Below, in pieces: positions 1 to 7,949 of a stretch of DNA of 64,000 nucleotides. This DNA is from an uncultured Bacilli bacterium (GTDB taxonomy: Bacteria; Bacillota_I; Bacilli_A; RF39; UBA660). The stretch's first letter is position 1. Every line of letters begins with the position of its first letter. The position numbers and the translations under genes are program-made. The notes beneath the pieces were generated by a model. That model was not told the DNA's origin, did not search any database, and worked only from the letters and a program-made list of their open reading frames with translations. The DNA is taken from NCBI GenBank assembly GCA_934101425.1, contig CAKOQQ010000004.1, forward strand, positions 1 to 64,000, given 5' to 3'.

Positions 1-15
1 AGAAAAAAGTAAAGG

Positions 16-92
16 GTATGGGAATTCCCATAGTAGAATTTATGCGGGAGTATAAATTCAGTGCTGGCTAGACACAACTTTTACTCCCATAC
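16..92. repeat. Nested inverted repeats at the left edge
   Basis: A perfect 16-base palindrome (TATGGGAATTCCCATA) lies at 17-32. Its left arm GTATGGGA (16-23) is also complementary to TCCCATAC at 85-92, and GGGAGTA (46-52) can pair with TACTCCC (82-88). These pairings exclude one another. The block lies outside any gene, beyond the tnpV terminator. It may be the end structure of the integrated element or a piece of a structured RNA; nothing further can be decided from the window. Confidence 0.4.
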
Positions 93-104
93 TCTAAAAA
101 ATAT

Positions 105-147
105 AAAAAGAGGATTAAATTATTTTGATAATTTTTTCCTCTTTTTT
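105..147. terminator. Bidirectional terminator downstream of tnpV
   Basis: AAAAAGAGGA (105-114) pairs with TCCTCTTTTT (137-146). Runs of T follow on both strands, so it can end the minus-strand tnpV transcript as well as + transcription entering from the left. Confidence 0.6.
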
Positions 148-156
148 AAAGATTAT

Positions 157-513
157 TTACACAAAAACATATTCATTTAAGACAATTTCTTCAGCCATAT
201 TCTTGTAATTATTCATTAACTTTGTCCATTCTAATGGATTTAATTCTTTATTTTTTTCAGGCAATCTTTCATCATTTTTAATATAATCATCCATTAGTAT
301 TTTGTATAAACTTTCGCAAGAATCACTGACTAAAAGAAGATGATGAGTAAGTTTATTTGTCATTAAAAGTGTTTCATAAAGTGCTTGTTTATTTTGAGCA
401 ATAAAGTGTAATCTTGATATTCCATATTTGCCAATTCTTCCACATTCTTCATCCTTTTCTAAATATAAATTTGGTATTAAATAATCTCCTTGTCTTGTAT
501 ATTTTATTTCCAT
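157..513 (-). CDS. tnpV: TnpV family transposon-encoded protein
   Basis: A 118-residue protein matching the TnpV family of small proteins carried by integrative elements with large serine recombinases. The family pattern is visible: an N-terminal GDYLIPNL block, an IGKYG segment at about residues 27-31, and a C-terminal MNNYKNMAEEIVLNE block. Its molecular function is not established. It starts at ATG 513 behind an AAGAAAGGA ribosome binding site. It lies 25 bases downstream of the deleted serine recombinase on the same strand, so both are probably remains of one element. The gene itself looks intact and of normal length. Confidence 0.85.
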   Translation of the reverse strand: MEIKYTRQGDYLIPNLYLEKDEECGRIGKYGISRLHFIAQNKQALYETLLMTNKLTHHLLLVSDSCESLYKILMDDYIKNDERLPEKNKELNPLEWTKLMNNYKNMAEEIVLNEYVFV

Positions 514-538
514 ATTTTTATCATTCCTTTCTTAATTT

Positions 539-1318
539 TTAAACATTTATTAGTTCAGTTTTTGGTATTAGAATTAAAGTATCAACTATATTATTGCCTT
601 CAATATAGGGACAATTTATTATTCCATCTACATAGAAATGTTCTTTCATCAAGTCAAAATAATTGTTTAATTCTTCTTCGGTATATTGATTGTTTTCCAT
701 TTTTACTAATGACATAATTGTATAATCATTTTCTAATTCTAATAATTTTTCTTTATTAATTTGTTCTTTATAGGTTATGCCAATGTTGTTATCAGTCAGT
801 AATTCATTTAAATAATCAATATAATCTTGTGTACTTTTTGAGATAAATTCTTCTGTAAATTTGATGCTTTTTATCTCAATATTGAATTTATTATCTCTTG
901 TTATTTCTATTGAAGATATTAATCTATTAATTAATTCTTTTTGTGCTTTTCTATTTAAACTATCAAACAAATAAGTAAAACTTAAATTGTTTTTAAAGAT
1001 AAAATCTCCATTATCTTCTTCATAATCTAACTTTTTAAGAAGTTCTACTGTGTATTCTTTAAAGTCATTATCTGGATCAAGAGTAGTTTTCTTTTTAGTT
1101 AGTTTATCAATCTTCTTTGATTTAATATCTTTAAGTAATCTTTGCATTTCAGGTCTCATCAAATCTTTTCCAGAATGTCCTGCATCATTATAAACATCTA
1201 CAATATCATATTCATTCTTTTCACAATATTCTTTAATCATTCTAAGTTGTGAATCAATAGAATAACCATTATCTCTTTGGTCGTCAGTAGATACTCTTAC
1301 ATAAACACCACATCTCAT
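539..1318 (-). pseudogene. Internally deleted large serine recombinase
   Basis: Residues 1-72 are the start of a resolvase domain, with the YVRVSTDDQ motif and nucleophile Ser10, the IDSQ segment and the GHSGKDLMRP loop. After KSKKID the sequence jumps in frame to the coiled-coil C-terminal tail of the same family (about residues 77-259, with NRKAQKELINRLISSIE). The rest of the catalytic domain, including the usual LDRLSR arginine motif, the recombinase domain and the zinc ribbon are missing. It has 259 residues where the family usually has 500 or more. The reading frame is open and has a strong GGAGG site before ATG 1318, so a protein may be made, but it cannot be a normal recombinase. I infer a relic of the element that also carried tnpV. 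Confidence 0.8.
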
Positions 1319-1405
1319 AGTTTTCCTCCTTTCATTAAATTTCGAGAAATATTAAAATACCTCTCATATGTTTCCTCACAAATAAGCAAAAAGTATAGTC
1401 TAAAA

Positions 1406-1684
1406 TTAAAATTTTTTCAAAAAATGTGCAATTTCTTTAATATTATATTTTTGATTATGCTCTTTAATATAAAATGGCTTATTTGATATTTCATTAACTT
1501 GGTATTCAAGTATTGTAAGAATAGTAGGATATGTAATTTGGTATTCAGTAGGTATTACTACTTGTAGGTTGGTGTGCAAGATAGTTTTTATTTGTCCTAA
1601 TTTAACTGTATATTCAAAGTTTTTTAAGATGTTGGTTAAATCTTTATTAGGTTTTAAATTTTCAATTACTTTAAATTCAAGCAT
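1406..1684 (-). CDS. Small protein of unknown function near integrated element
   Basis: A 92-residue protein with no family I recognise. A textbook AGGAGG ribosome binding site lies nine bases before ATG 1684, which is the main reason to accept the gene. The sequence is mixed charged and hydrophobic, begins MLEFKVIENL, and has no signal peptide or membrane segment. It sits between the tRNA-Gly terminator and the deleted serine recombinase on the same strand, so it is probably cargo of the integrated element. A + strand reading frame over the same bases lacks a comparable ribosome binding site. Confidence 0.55.
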   Translation of the reverse strand: MLEFKVIENLKPNKDLTNILKNFEYTVKLGQIKTILHTNLQVVIPTEYQITYPTILTILEYQVNEISNKPFYIKEHNQKYNIKEIAHFLKKF

Positions 1685-1732
1685 GAAAAAAGTCCTCCTT
1701 TCTAGAAAGAGAACTTTTAAAGTTTTATATAA

Positions 1733-1766
1733 AATAAAAACTCACGAACTTTTAAGTCCGTAAGTT
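1733..1766 (-). terminator. Terminator of tRNA-Gly
   Basis: On the minus strand ACTTACGGAC pairs with GTTCGTGAGT (ten pairs, two of them G-T) around a TTAAAA loop and is followed by TTTTTATTTTA. It lies just beyond the CCA end of tRNA-Gly. Confidence 0.65.
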
Positions 1767-1775
1767 GTATTCAAA

Positions 1776-1850
1776 TGGAGCAAGTGAGCAGAATCGAACT
1801 GCCGTCTCAGCCTTGGCAAGGCCGCATACTAACCGCTGTACTACACCTGC
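1776..1850 (-). tRNA. tRNA-Gly (GCC)
   Basis: The minus strand folds as a tRNA with acceptor arms GCAGGTG and CACTTGC (one G-T pair), the anticodon stem-loop around TTGCCAA (anticodon GCC), a T loop TTCGATT, and an encoded CCA at 1778-1776. It has its own promoter (1859-1887) and terminator. The 3' end faces the mobile-element remnant. Confidence 0.95.
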
Positions 1851-1858
1851 ATGAGCTA

Positions 1859-1887
1859 ATTATAACATAAAGTTTTTTAAATGTGAA
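1859..1887 (-). promoter_or_regulatory. Promoter of tRNA-Gly
   Basis: Minus strand -35 TTCACA (1887-1882), a 17-base spacer and -10 TATAAT (1864-1859), nine bases before the mature tRNA 5' end. Confidence 0.7.
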
Positions 1888-1914
1888 TACATAAATTAAA
1901 AAAATATTAATTTA

Positions 1915-1923
1915 TGTTATAAT
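1915..1923 (+). promoter_or_regulatory. Extended -10 promoter of the ispH fusion gene
   Basis: TGTTATAAT ends 17 bases before ATG 1941, with AGAGGTG in between. It is divergent from the tRNA-Gly promoter. No good -35 is visible. Confidence 0.6.
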
Positions 1924-1940
1924 TAAATAGAGGTGTTTAT

Positions 1941-3809
1941 ATGATATATTTACCAAAAGTTTATGGGACTTGTATGGGAGCTTATAAAGCTGTTAATACA
2001 GCTCTTAGTATAAATAAAGATAATGTCGTTGTTTATAAAGAAATACTACATAATCAGTCCGTTATGGAAATGCTTAAAAAGAAGAATATTAAATGTGTAG
2101 AAAATATAGAAGATATTAATAAAAATAATGAAGTGGTAATAAGAGCTCATGGAGAAGGGAAAAGTACTTATGACTATTTTGATAAGAAAAAAATAAAATA
2201 TCATGATGCAACTTGTATTAATGTCAAAAAAATACATGATATGGTGTATAAAAAATATTTAGATAATTATCAAATAATAATTGTTGGTAAAAAAAGTCAT
2301 CCAGAAGTATTAGGTACTAATGGTTGGTGTAATAATGAAGCTATTATTATAACAAATATAGATGAAGTAAATGATTTAAATATTTTAAATGACAAAATAT
2401 TTGTAGTAGCTCAAACTACTATAAGTGAAAGTAAATATTTAGATATAGTTAGTAAATTAAAAGAAAAATATAATATTGAATATGAAAATACTATTTGTAA
2501 TGCTCAAAAACTTATTCAAACTTCTGCTTTAGAATTAGCTAAAGATATGGATATAATGATTGTAATTGGTGGTAAGAATAGTTCTAATACTAAAGAATTA
2601 TATAATGTTTGTAATGATAAATGTACTAGTTATTTAGTTTCTAATATATCAGAGTTTTTAGCTTTAATAAAAAAACTCGATATAAATAATGATACTAAAA
2701 TAGGTTTTACTGGTGGAGCTTCTACTATGAAAGAAGAAGTATTAAATTATAAAAATGTTTTAGAGTTCTATATATATTATAAAGATATTAAAAACAAATA
2801 TATAGAAGAAATGAATAAATATAATAGTACATTTATATCTTCTGATAATGAAATTATAACTGATTCTATAAATAAATTTATTGATATGAATAGTGGTGGA
2901 AAATATATAAGAGCTACTTTGATTGATTTGGGATACAAAATAAGTGGTAATAATGATTATTATGCGATACCACTTGGAGTTGCTTATGAAACTTTTCAAA
3001 CAGCTATATTAGTTCATGATGATATTATTGATAATGCTAGTTTAAGAAGAGATAAGGTTACTATTCCTTATAAATATATATCTGAATTAAAGTCTACTAA
3101 ATATAAAGATAAAGTTACGGGGGCAGCTAATTCTCTTGGTATATGTTTAGGTGATTTAGGATTCTTTTATGCTAATAAAATAATAATGGATAACTATTCA
3201 CTAGATAAAAATATTACTAAGTTATTATCTTATTATAATAATATTGTAATAAGTACTATAAAAGGTGAAATATTAGATGTTATGTTACCACTTAAAGCAG
3301 AGTGCTTTAAATATAATACGAAAGACGCTGATGTAATGGAAATATATGATTTAAAAACAGCTTGGTATACTATTATAGGTCCATTTTCATTAGGCCTTAT
3401 ACTAGGTGGTAATGAAGAACTTATACCTTCTTTTTATGAAGTATTAAGAAAAATAGGGGTAGCATTTCAAATACAAGATGATATATTAGGTATTTATAGT
3501 GATACTGGTGTAATTGGTAAAGATTCTTCTGATATAAGTGAGTTTAAACAAACTATTTTATATTCGCACTTAAATAAAAAATATAAGAAAGAATTATTAG
3601 AGTATTATGGAAAAACTAATTTAACTAAAAAAGATATTTTAAAAGTACAAGATATTTTTACTAAAAGTGGTTCTTTAGCTTATGCTAATAATCTTATGGA
3701 TAATTTATATAATGAAAGTAAAAATGAAATAGATAAATTAAATATAGATTCTAATATTAAAAATATTTTAAAAGGATTTATTATATATTTAGAAAGTAGG
3801 AAAAAGTAG
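1941..3809 (+). CDS. ispH: IspH (HMBPP reductase) fused to polyprenyl diphosphate synthase
   Basis: Residues 1-280 are 4-hydroxy-3-methylbut-2-enyl diphosphate reductase, the last MEP-pathway step giving IPP and DMAPP. The three [4Fe-4S] cysteines are present (C11, C92, C186), as are the HN, AHG, SHPEVLG and GGAST motifs. Residues 285-622 are a trans-prenyltransferase that condenses those products into a longer chain. It has GGKYIRA near 319, the first DDxxD at 360-364 (DDIID), and a second aspartate motif DDILG at 513-517, in the DDxLGxxxD form known from archaeal-type enzymes. A small Ala lies five residues before the first motif, which in this family goes with C20 or longer products. The frame is continuous with no internal ribosome binding site visible, so I infer one bifunctional cytoplasmic enzyme. 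Confidence 0.9.
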   Translation: MIYLPKVYGTCMGAYKAVNTALSINKDNVVVYKEILHNQSVMEMLKKKNIKCVENIEDINKNNEVVIRAHGEGKSTYDYFDKKKIKYHDATCINVKKIHDMVYKKYLDNYQIIIVGKKSHPEVLGTNGWCNNEAIIITNIDEVNDLNILNDKIFVVAQTTISESKYLDIVSKLKEKYNIEYENTICNAQKLIQTSALELAKDMDIMIVIGGKNSSNTKELYNVCNDKCTSYLVSNISEFLALIKKLDINNDTKIGFTGGASTMKEEVLNYKNVLEFYIYYKDIKNKYIEEMNKYNSTFISSDNEIITDSINKFIDMNSGGKYIRATLIDLGYKISGNNDYYAIPLGVAYETFQTAILVHDDIIDNASLRRDKVTIPYKYISELKSTKYKDKVTGAANSLGICLGDLGFFYANKIIMDNYSLDKNITKLLSYYNNIVISTIKGEILDVMLPLKAECFKYNTKDADVMEIYDLKTAWYTIIGPFSLGLILGGNEELIPSFYEVLRKIGVAFQIQDDILGIYSDTGVIGKDSSDISEFKQTILYSHLNKKYKKELLEYYGKTNLTKKDILKVQDIFTKSGSLAYANNLMDNLYNESKNEIDKLNIDSNIKNILKGFIIYLESRKK

Positions 3810-4549
3810 TGGAATTAAAGGTTTTAGGTAGTGTATCACCAGTTATAGTAGATAATAATAATTGTCCAGGATATCTAGTAAATAATAATTTATTATTAGA
3901 TATTGGTAGTGGAGTAAATAGATATTTAGATTTACCAAATGTATTAAAAGATTTAAATATAATAATTACTCATTTACATAGAGATCATTATTTAGATTTA
4001 TATGGAATTATATATTTAGTAAAAGAACTAAAAAAAGATAAAAATATAGATTCTTGTGTTAATGTATATATTCCAAAAAAACCTAGAAGTATATTTAAAG
4101 ATATAAAAAGTGAAGCTTTAAACGTTATAAATATACATAGTTATAACGAGAAAACTAAATTAAAAATAAATGGTATGAATATAGATTTTATTAAAGTTAA
4201 ACATACTAGATCAATGCCTAGTTATGCAGTGCGTATTAGATGTGATAAAACTTTAATATATACGGGAGATGCGTCAAACTATTCTAAAGATGATCTTATA
4301 TCTTTTAGTAGAAATGCTGATTTAATTATTTCTGATTCTAAATTTTTACATAAAAATGGTATAGAAAATAATAGTTATCATTTAACTAGTTATGAAGCTA
4401 GTATAATAGCTAGAGAAGCAAATGTAAAACAACTTTTACTTACACATTTACCTAGTTTATGTGAAAATAAAAGTGATTATTTAGAAGAAGCAAAAATTAA
4501 TTTTAAAAACACACAAGTTTTAGAAGCTAAAATGGTTATAAAATTATAG
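3809..4549 (+). CDS. YhfI-like metallo-beta-lactamase fold hydrolase
   Basis: A 246-residue MBL-fold protein with the zinc motif HLHRDH at 55-60, TGDAS near 151 and a late THLPS histidine. The overall pattern resembles the YhfI/RNase Z-like branch, which hydrolyses phosphodiester-type substrates; the actual substrate is unknown. It starts at GTG 3809, one base overlapping the stop of the IspH fusion (TAGTG), so the two are translationally coupled. No signal peptide, hence cytoplasmic. It could take part in RNA or nucleotide turnover, but the neighbours do not decide this. Confidence 0.75.
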   Translation: MELKVLGSVSPVIVDNNNCPGYLVNNNLLLDIGSGVNRYLDLPNVLKDLNIIITHLHRDHYLDLYGIIYLVKELKKDKNIDSCVNVYIPKKPRSIFKDIKSEALNVINIHSYNEKTKLKINGMNIDFIKVKHTRSMPSYAVRIRCDKTLIYTGDASNYSKDDLISFSRNADLIISDSKFLHKNGIENNSYHLTSYEASIIAREANVKQLLLTHLPSLCENKSDYLEEAKINFKNTQVLEAKMVIKL

Positions 4550-4566
4550 ACTAAAAAGTATATTTT

Positions 4567-4575
4567 TGATAGAAT
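4567..4575 (+). promoter_or_regulatory. Extended -10 promoter of the SpoU methyltransferase gene
   Basis: TGATAGAAT ends 17 bases before the chosen ATG at 4593, with GGTGA between them. Confidence 0.5.
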
Positions 4576-4592
4576 ATTAGTTGGTGATAGTT

Positions 4593-5315
4593 ATGTATTC
4601 TTCAATACAAAACGAAAAAATAAAGTCTATAAAAAAATTAAGAGAGAAAAAATATCGTGATATAGAGGGATTATTTATTGTTGAAGGTAAAAATTTAGTT
4701 ATGGAAGCATATAAAAATAATTTACTTAAGACATTAATTGTTCTTGATAACTCTTCATTTAATCTTTCTATAGAAACAATTAGAGTTAGTGAAAATGTAA
4801 TGAAGTATTTAAGTGAATTAAATACTCCTAATGAAATAATGGGCATTTGTTATAAAAAGAAGGAAGAAAATATAAGTGGTAATATCTTAATACTTGATAA
4901 TATACAAGATCCCGGTAATTTAGGTACTATTATTAGAAGCGCTGTAGCATTCTCTATTTCTACTATAATAGTTAGTCCTGATACTGTATCTATCTATAAT
5001 TCTAAAGTTTTAAGAAGTACACAAGGATTACTATTTGATGTTAATATTATTGTTCGTGATATAAGTGGAGCAATAGATGATTTAAAACAAAATGGCTATA
5101 AAATATATGGGACAAAAGTAGATAATGGTAAAAATTTAAAAGATATAGATTCTACTAATAAATATGCTGTTATAATGGGTAATGAGGGGTCTGGAGTTAA
5201 TAAAGATATTCTAGATAAGTGTGATGAATATATATATATTCCAATGAATGAAAAGTGTGAAAGTTTAAATGTTGGTGTAGCGACTAGTATTATTTTATAT
5301 GAAATGAGGTATTAA
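4593..5315 (+). CDS. TrmH/SpoU family RNA 2'-O-methyltransferase
   Basis: A 240-residue SPOUT methyltransferase that moves a methyl group from SAM to a ribose 2'-OH, most likely in 23S rRNA. An N-terminal substrate-binding domain (residues 1-85, with FIVEGKNLV) precedes the knotted domain. The three SpoU motifs are clear: DPGNLGTIIRSA, MGNEGSGV, and PMNEKCESLNVGVATSI at the C-terminus. ATG 4593 is chosen over the in-frame TTG at 4581 because the GGTGATAG ribosome binding site lies between them. It is followed after one base by rimM, in a translation and RNA-modification operon. Confidence 0.9.
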   Translation: MYSSIQNEKIKSIKKLREKKYRDIEGLFIVEGKNLVMEAYKNNLLKTLIVLDNSSFNLSIETIRVSENVMKYLSELNTPNEIMGICYKKKEENISGNILILDNIQDPGNLGTIIRSAVAFSISTIIVSPDTVSIYNSKVLRSTQGLLFDVNIIVRDISGAIDDLKQNGYKIYGTKVDNGKNLKDIDSTNKYAVIMGNEGSGVNKDILDKCDEYIYIPMNEKCESLNVGVATSIILYEMRY

Positions 5316-5316
5316 A

Positions 5317-5805
5317 ATGAATTTTGTTTATATTGGTGAGTTAGTTAATACTCATGGATTAAAAGGGGAAGTAAAAATTATATCTGATTTTAAAGAAAAG
5401 GATAAAGTATTTAAAGTTGGTAATAAAATATATACGGGAATAAATTATGATTGCCTAGAAATTACTAGTTATAGACGTCATCAAAATTATGATATGGTAA
5501 CATTTAAAGGTTTAGATAAAATAGAAGATGTAGTTATATATAAAGGTGATAGTGTATATGTAAATAGAGATGACTATGACTTTGGTATTATAAATGAAGA
5601 TTTAATAGGTCTTAGTGTTTATGGAAATGATTATATCGGAAAAGTTACTGGTTTTTTAAAAAGTAATGCTCATGAGTTATTAGTTATTGAAAATGAAGGA
5701 AGTAAGCATTATGTACCATATATAGATGAATTTATTAAAGAAATTGATTTAGATAATAAGAAAATTATAATAAATGAAATAGAAGGTTTAATAGATGAAA
5801 ATTGA
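5317..5805 (+). CDS. rimM: Ribosome maturation factor RimM
   Basis: A 162-residue 16S rRNA processing factor that binds ribosomal protein S19 and helps mature the 30S head. The N-terminal beta-barrel starts with the family signature GELVNTHGLKGEVKI. The C-terminal PRC-barrel (about 90-162) contains LIGLSVY and YVPYIDEFIKEID. Length is normal. It begins one base after the upstream methyltransferase and overlaps trmD by 11 bases. The usual upstream partners rpsP and khpA are not here but at 29879-30399. Confidence 0.95.
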   Translation: MNFVYIGELVNTHGLKGEVKIISDFKEKDKVFKVGNKIYTGINYDCLEITSYRRHQNYDMVTFKGLDKIEDVVIYKGDSVYVNRDDYDFGIINEDLIGLSVYGNDYIGKVTGFLKSNAHELLVIENEGSKHYVPYIDEFIKEIDLDNKKIIINEIEGLIDEN

Positions 5806-6466
5806 TATTATTACTTTGTTTCCTAATATGTTTACAGGTTTTGTTAATGAATCAATTATGAGTAGAGCCATAAAAAAAGGAATAGTAGAAATAAATGTTG
5901 TTAATTTAAGAGATTATAGTACTTTAAAAAATAAAAGAGTAGATGATTATCCATATGGTGGAGGAGAAGGTATGGTTCTTATGCCTGATCCCGTTTTTAG
6001 AGCAGTGGATGATTTAAAGACTGATGATAGTGTAGTTTTACTAATGACACCACAAGGTATTCCATATAAGCAAAAGATGGCTTATAACTTGACAAATAAC
6101 AAACATATAATTATAATATGTGGACATTACGAGGGATTTGATGAAAGAATTAGATCTCTGGCTGATTATGAAATAAGTATTGGGGATTATGTACTTACAG
6201 GTGGTGAACTTGCAAGTATGGTAGTAACTGATAGTATTGTTAGATTATTAGATGGTGTTATTAAGACTGAATCACATATTAATGACTCATTTAATAATGA
6301 TTTATTAGATTATCCAAATTATACTCATCCAGAAGAATATAGAGGTATGAAAGTACCAGAAGTACTTCTTTCTGGGCATCATGAAAATATCAAAAAATGG
6401 AGATTAAATGAACAAATAAAACGAACTAAAATTCGTAGACCAGATTTGATTAAGGAGGATATATGA
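5795..6466 (+). CDS. trmD: tRNA (guanine-37-N1)-methyltransferase TrmD
   Basis: A 223-residue SPOUT enzyme that methylates G37 next to the anticodon using SAM, preventing +1 frameshifts. The N-terminus DIITLFPNMF, YGGGEGMVL, GHYEGFDERI and SIGDYVLTGGELA form the knot and SAM site. The catalytic Asp of the TrmD hinge is expected in the DSFNNDLLDYPNYT region. Slightly shorter than the E. coli enzyme, as is common in Firmicutes. It overlaps rimM at its start and the next gene by four bases (ATGA). Confidence 0.95.
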   Translation: MKIDIITLFPNMFTGFVNESIMSRAIKKGIVEINVVNLRDYSTLKNKRVDDYPYGGGEGMVLMPDPVFRAVDDLKTDDSVVLLMTPQGIPYKQKMAYNLTNNKHIIIICGHYEGFDERIRSLADYEISIGDYVLTGGELASMVVTDSIVRLLDGVIKTESHINDSFNNDLLDYPNYTHPEEYRGMKVPEVLLSGHHENIKKWRLNEQIKRTKIRRPDLIKEDI

Positions 6467-7059
6467 CAAGAAACTATTTATTAGTTAAAAACAAGTTTAA
6501 CAAAGAAATAGCATATATTGATTATGATCGCGTTAGTGGGTTTAAATTTAAGCCGGTAAATAAAGGTGATAATACTATTTCCGTTAATCAGATGGTAATA
6601 ATAAGTCCAACATTCATAGAAAAAGTATTAACTAGAAAAACTAAAAGAAAACTAGAACTTTATTTAGAATTTATTGTTAAACTTTTAGATGAAGATGATG
6701 ATACTGATATTACGGGACTTAGAAGTGCTTTGAATGATATTACAAGATATAAAGATATTGTTATGCATAAATATAGAGTTTATTTAGAACAAAAATATTA
6801 TGAATTGTTTATGAAAAAATTATCTTTACTTGAATATGAACTTAAAATGAAAATATTACATTATAAAGATAATGTAGTAGATACTGAAATAAAAGAAAAT
6901 TATAATTATCAAGAAAAAGAACAAACTAGTGAAATAAGTGATGAAGTAAAAGATAATATAGCGGCTCAAATAGAAAAAGAAAAACTAAAAAGAGAATTAC
7001 AAAAATTAAAAGAACAAGCTTATGAAAACACTATAGAAGAAGAAAGGAAAGTAAGATAA
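6463..7059 (+). CDS. Unknown coiled-coil protein in the trmD-rplS interval
   Basis: A 198-residue protein with no family I recognise. The N-terminal 40 residues look like a small beta domain (YLLVKNKFNKEIAYIDYD). The rest is helical and very rich in Lys and Glu, with a likely coiled coil at 155-198. No signal peptide or membrane segment. It overlaps trmD by four bases and the next gene by one (TAATG), so it is translated from the same mRNA. Translational coupling to trmD suggests but does not show a role in translation or RNA handling. Confidence 0.7.
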   Translation: MTRNYLLVKNKFNKEIAYIDYDRVSGFKFKPVNKGDNTISVNQMVIISPTFIEKVLTRKTKRKLELYLEFIVKLLDEDDDTDITGLRSALNDITRYKDIVMHKYRVYLEQKYYELFMKKLSLLEYELKMKILHYKDNVVDTEIKENYNYQEKEQTSEISDEVKDNIAAQIEKEKLKRELQKLKEQAYENTIEEERKVR

Positions 7060-7481
7060 TGAGAATGCTTTTTTTCATACTTCTTTGGATTGGTATAATA
7101 TCTATTATTATACTTATGAATTATCATCCTAAAAAGATTATTAAAGAAAATAAAAAAATAAGAAAAAGAGTAAAACCTCCATATATTTATTTGATATTAG
7201 GTCTTATATTCTTACCTATAGCAACAGTATTTATTAGTTCTATAGTTATATATAGAGATTCTATTACTCCTTATTTAATAATTACTCAAAATTATCTTAG
7301 TGCTTTTATAAGAAGTTATGATATTGTATGTTATATAATTATAGTAGAAGTAGTTATGCTATTTACCTCTTCTATAATAAAAAGTGAATATATAAATAAG
7401 ATAATAAAATATATAGTTAAATTTGCAATTAGTATATCTATATTGTTATTCTTACTGGGATTTATAATACATTTATCATAA
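7059..7481 (+). CDS. Small membrane protein of unknown function
   Basis: A 140-residue protein with about four hydrophobic segments (roughly 2-21, 44-67, 86-107 and 119-139) and a basic loop after the first (KKIRKRVKPP). No motif points to an activity. It starts on the last base of the upstream stop codon. It ends just before the separate rplS promoter, so it closes the trmH-rimM-trmD transcription unit; no clear terminator hairpin follows. Confidence 0.65.
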   Translation: MRMLFFILLWIGIISIIILMNYHPKKIIKENKKIRKRVKPPYIYLILGLIFLPIATVFISSIVIYRDSITPYLIITQNYLSAFIRSYDIVCYIIIVEVVMLFTSSIIKSEYINKIIKYIVKFAISISILLFLLGFIIHLS

Positions 7482-7487
7482 AAATAC

Positions 7488-7516
7488 TTGTTTTATTTAT
7501 AATAATATGTTAAAAT
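7488..7516 (+). promoter_or_regulatory. Promoter of rplS
   Basis: -35 TTGTTT (7488-7493), a 17-base spacer ending in TGT, and -10 TAAAAT (7511-7516). Transcription would start near 7523, at the base of the L19 leader hairpin. Confidence 0.6.
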
Positions 7517-7520
7517 GATA

Positions 7521-7556
7521 TTCGTGATCCGCTATAAAGGTTATATGATCATGATA
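7521..7556 (+). promoter_or_regulatory. Probable ribosomal protein L19 leader RNA
   Basis: CGTGATC (7523-7529) pairs with GATCATG (7547-7553) around CCGCTATAAAGGTTATAT, directly before rplS. Its position and general form fit the L19 autoregulatory leader known in low-GC Gram-positives; I have not run a covariance model search. Confidence 0.5.
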
Positions 7557-7582
7557 AAAAATATACAAAAGGAGATGTTAAC

Positions 7583-7921
7583 GTGAATTTAGTAGAAAAA
7601 ATTACTAACAAACAAATTCGTACTGATTTACCTGAATTCAGAGTTGGAGACACTATTAGAGTAGATGTTAAAATCGTTGAAGGTAAAAGAGAAAGAATTC
7701 AAGCTTTTGAAGGTTTAGTTATGGCTATTCAAGGTAGCGGAATCGGAAAAACATTTATCGTTAGAAAAAAATCTGGCGGAGTTGGTGTTGAAAGAACATT
7801 CCCAATGAATTCACCAGTTATTGAAGGTATTACAGTTGTTAGAAAAGGTAAAGTAAGAAGAGCTAAATTAAATTATATTAGAGATTTAGTTAGTCAACCA
7901 AAAATTAAAGAAAGAAAATAA
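7583..7921 (+). CDS. rplS: 50S ribosomal protein L19
   Basis: A 112-residue r-protein at the 30S-50S interface. Family features are GDTIRVDVKIVEGKRER, QAFEGLVMA, the glycine-rich SGIGKTFIVRKKSGGVGVE (37 residues from the start of that domain) and FPMNSPVIEGI. The start is GTG 7583, with AAAGGAG eight bases upstream. Codon use is more selective than in its neighbours, as expected of a highly expressed gene. It is transcribed from its own promoter through a structured leader and followed by a terminator. Confidence 0.97.
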   Translation: MNLVEKITNKQIRTDLPEFRVGDTIRVDVKIVEGKRERIQAFEGLVMAIQGSGIGKTFIVRKKSGGVGVERTFPMNSPVIEGITVVRKGKVRRAKLNYIRDLVSQPKIKERK

Positions 7922-7940
7922 GGCTAATGGCCTTATTTTT
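7917..7940 (+). terminator. Terminator of rplS
   Basis: AATAAGGC pairs with GCCTTATT across a short loop and runs into TTTTT. The lepB ribosome binding site (AGGTGA) follows at once, so lepB is read from readthrough or from a promoter not seen. Confidence 0.7.
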
Positions 7941-7949
7941 AGGTGATAT

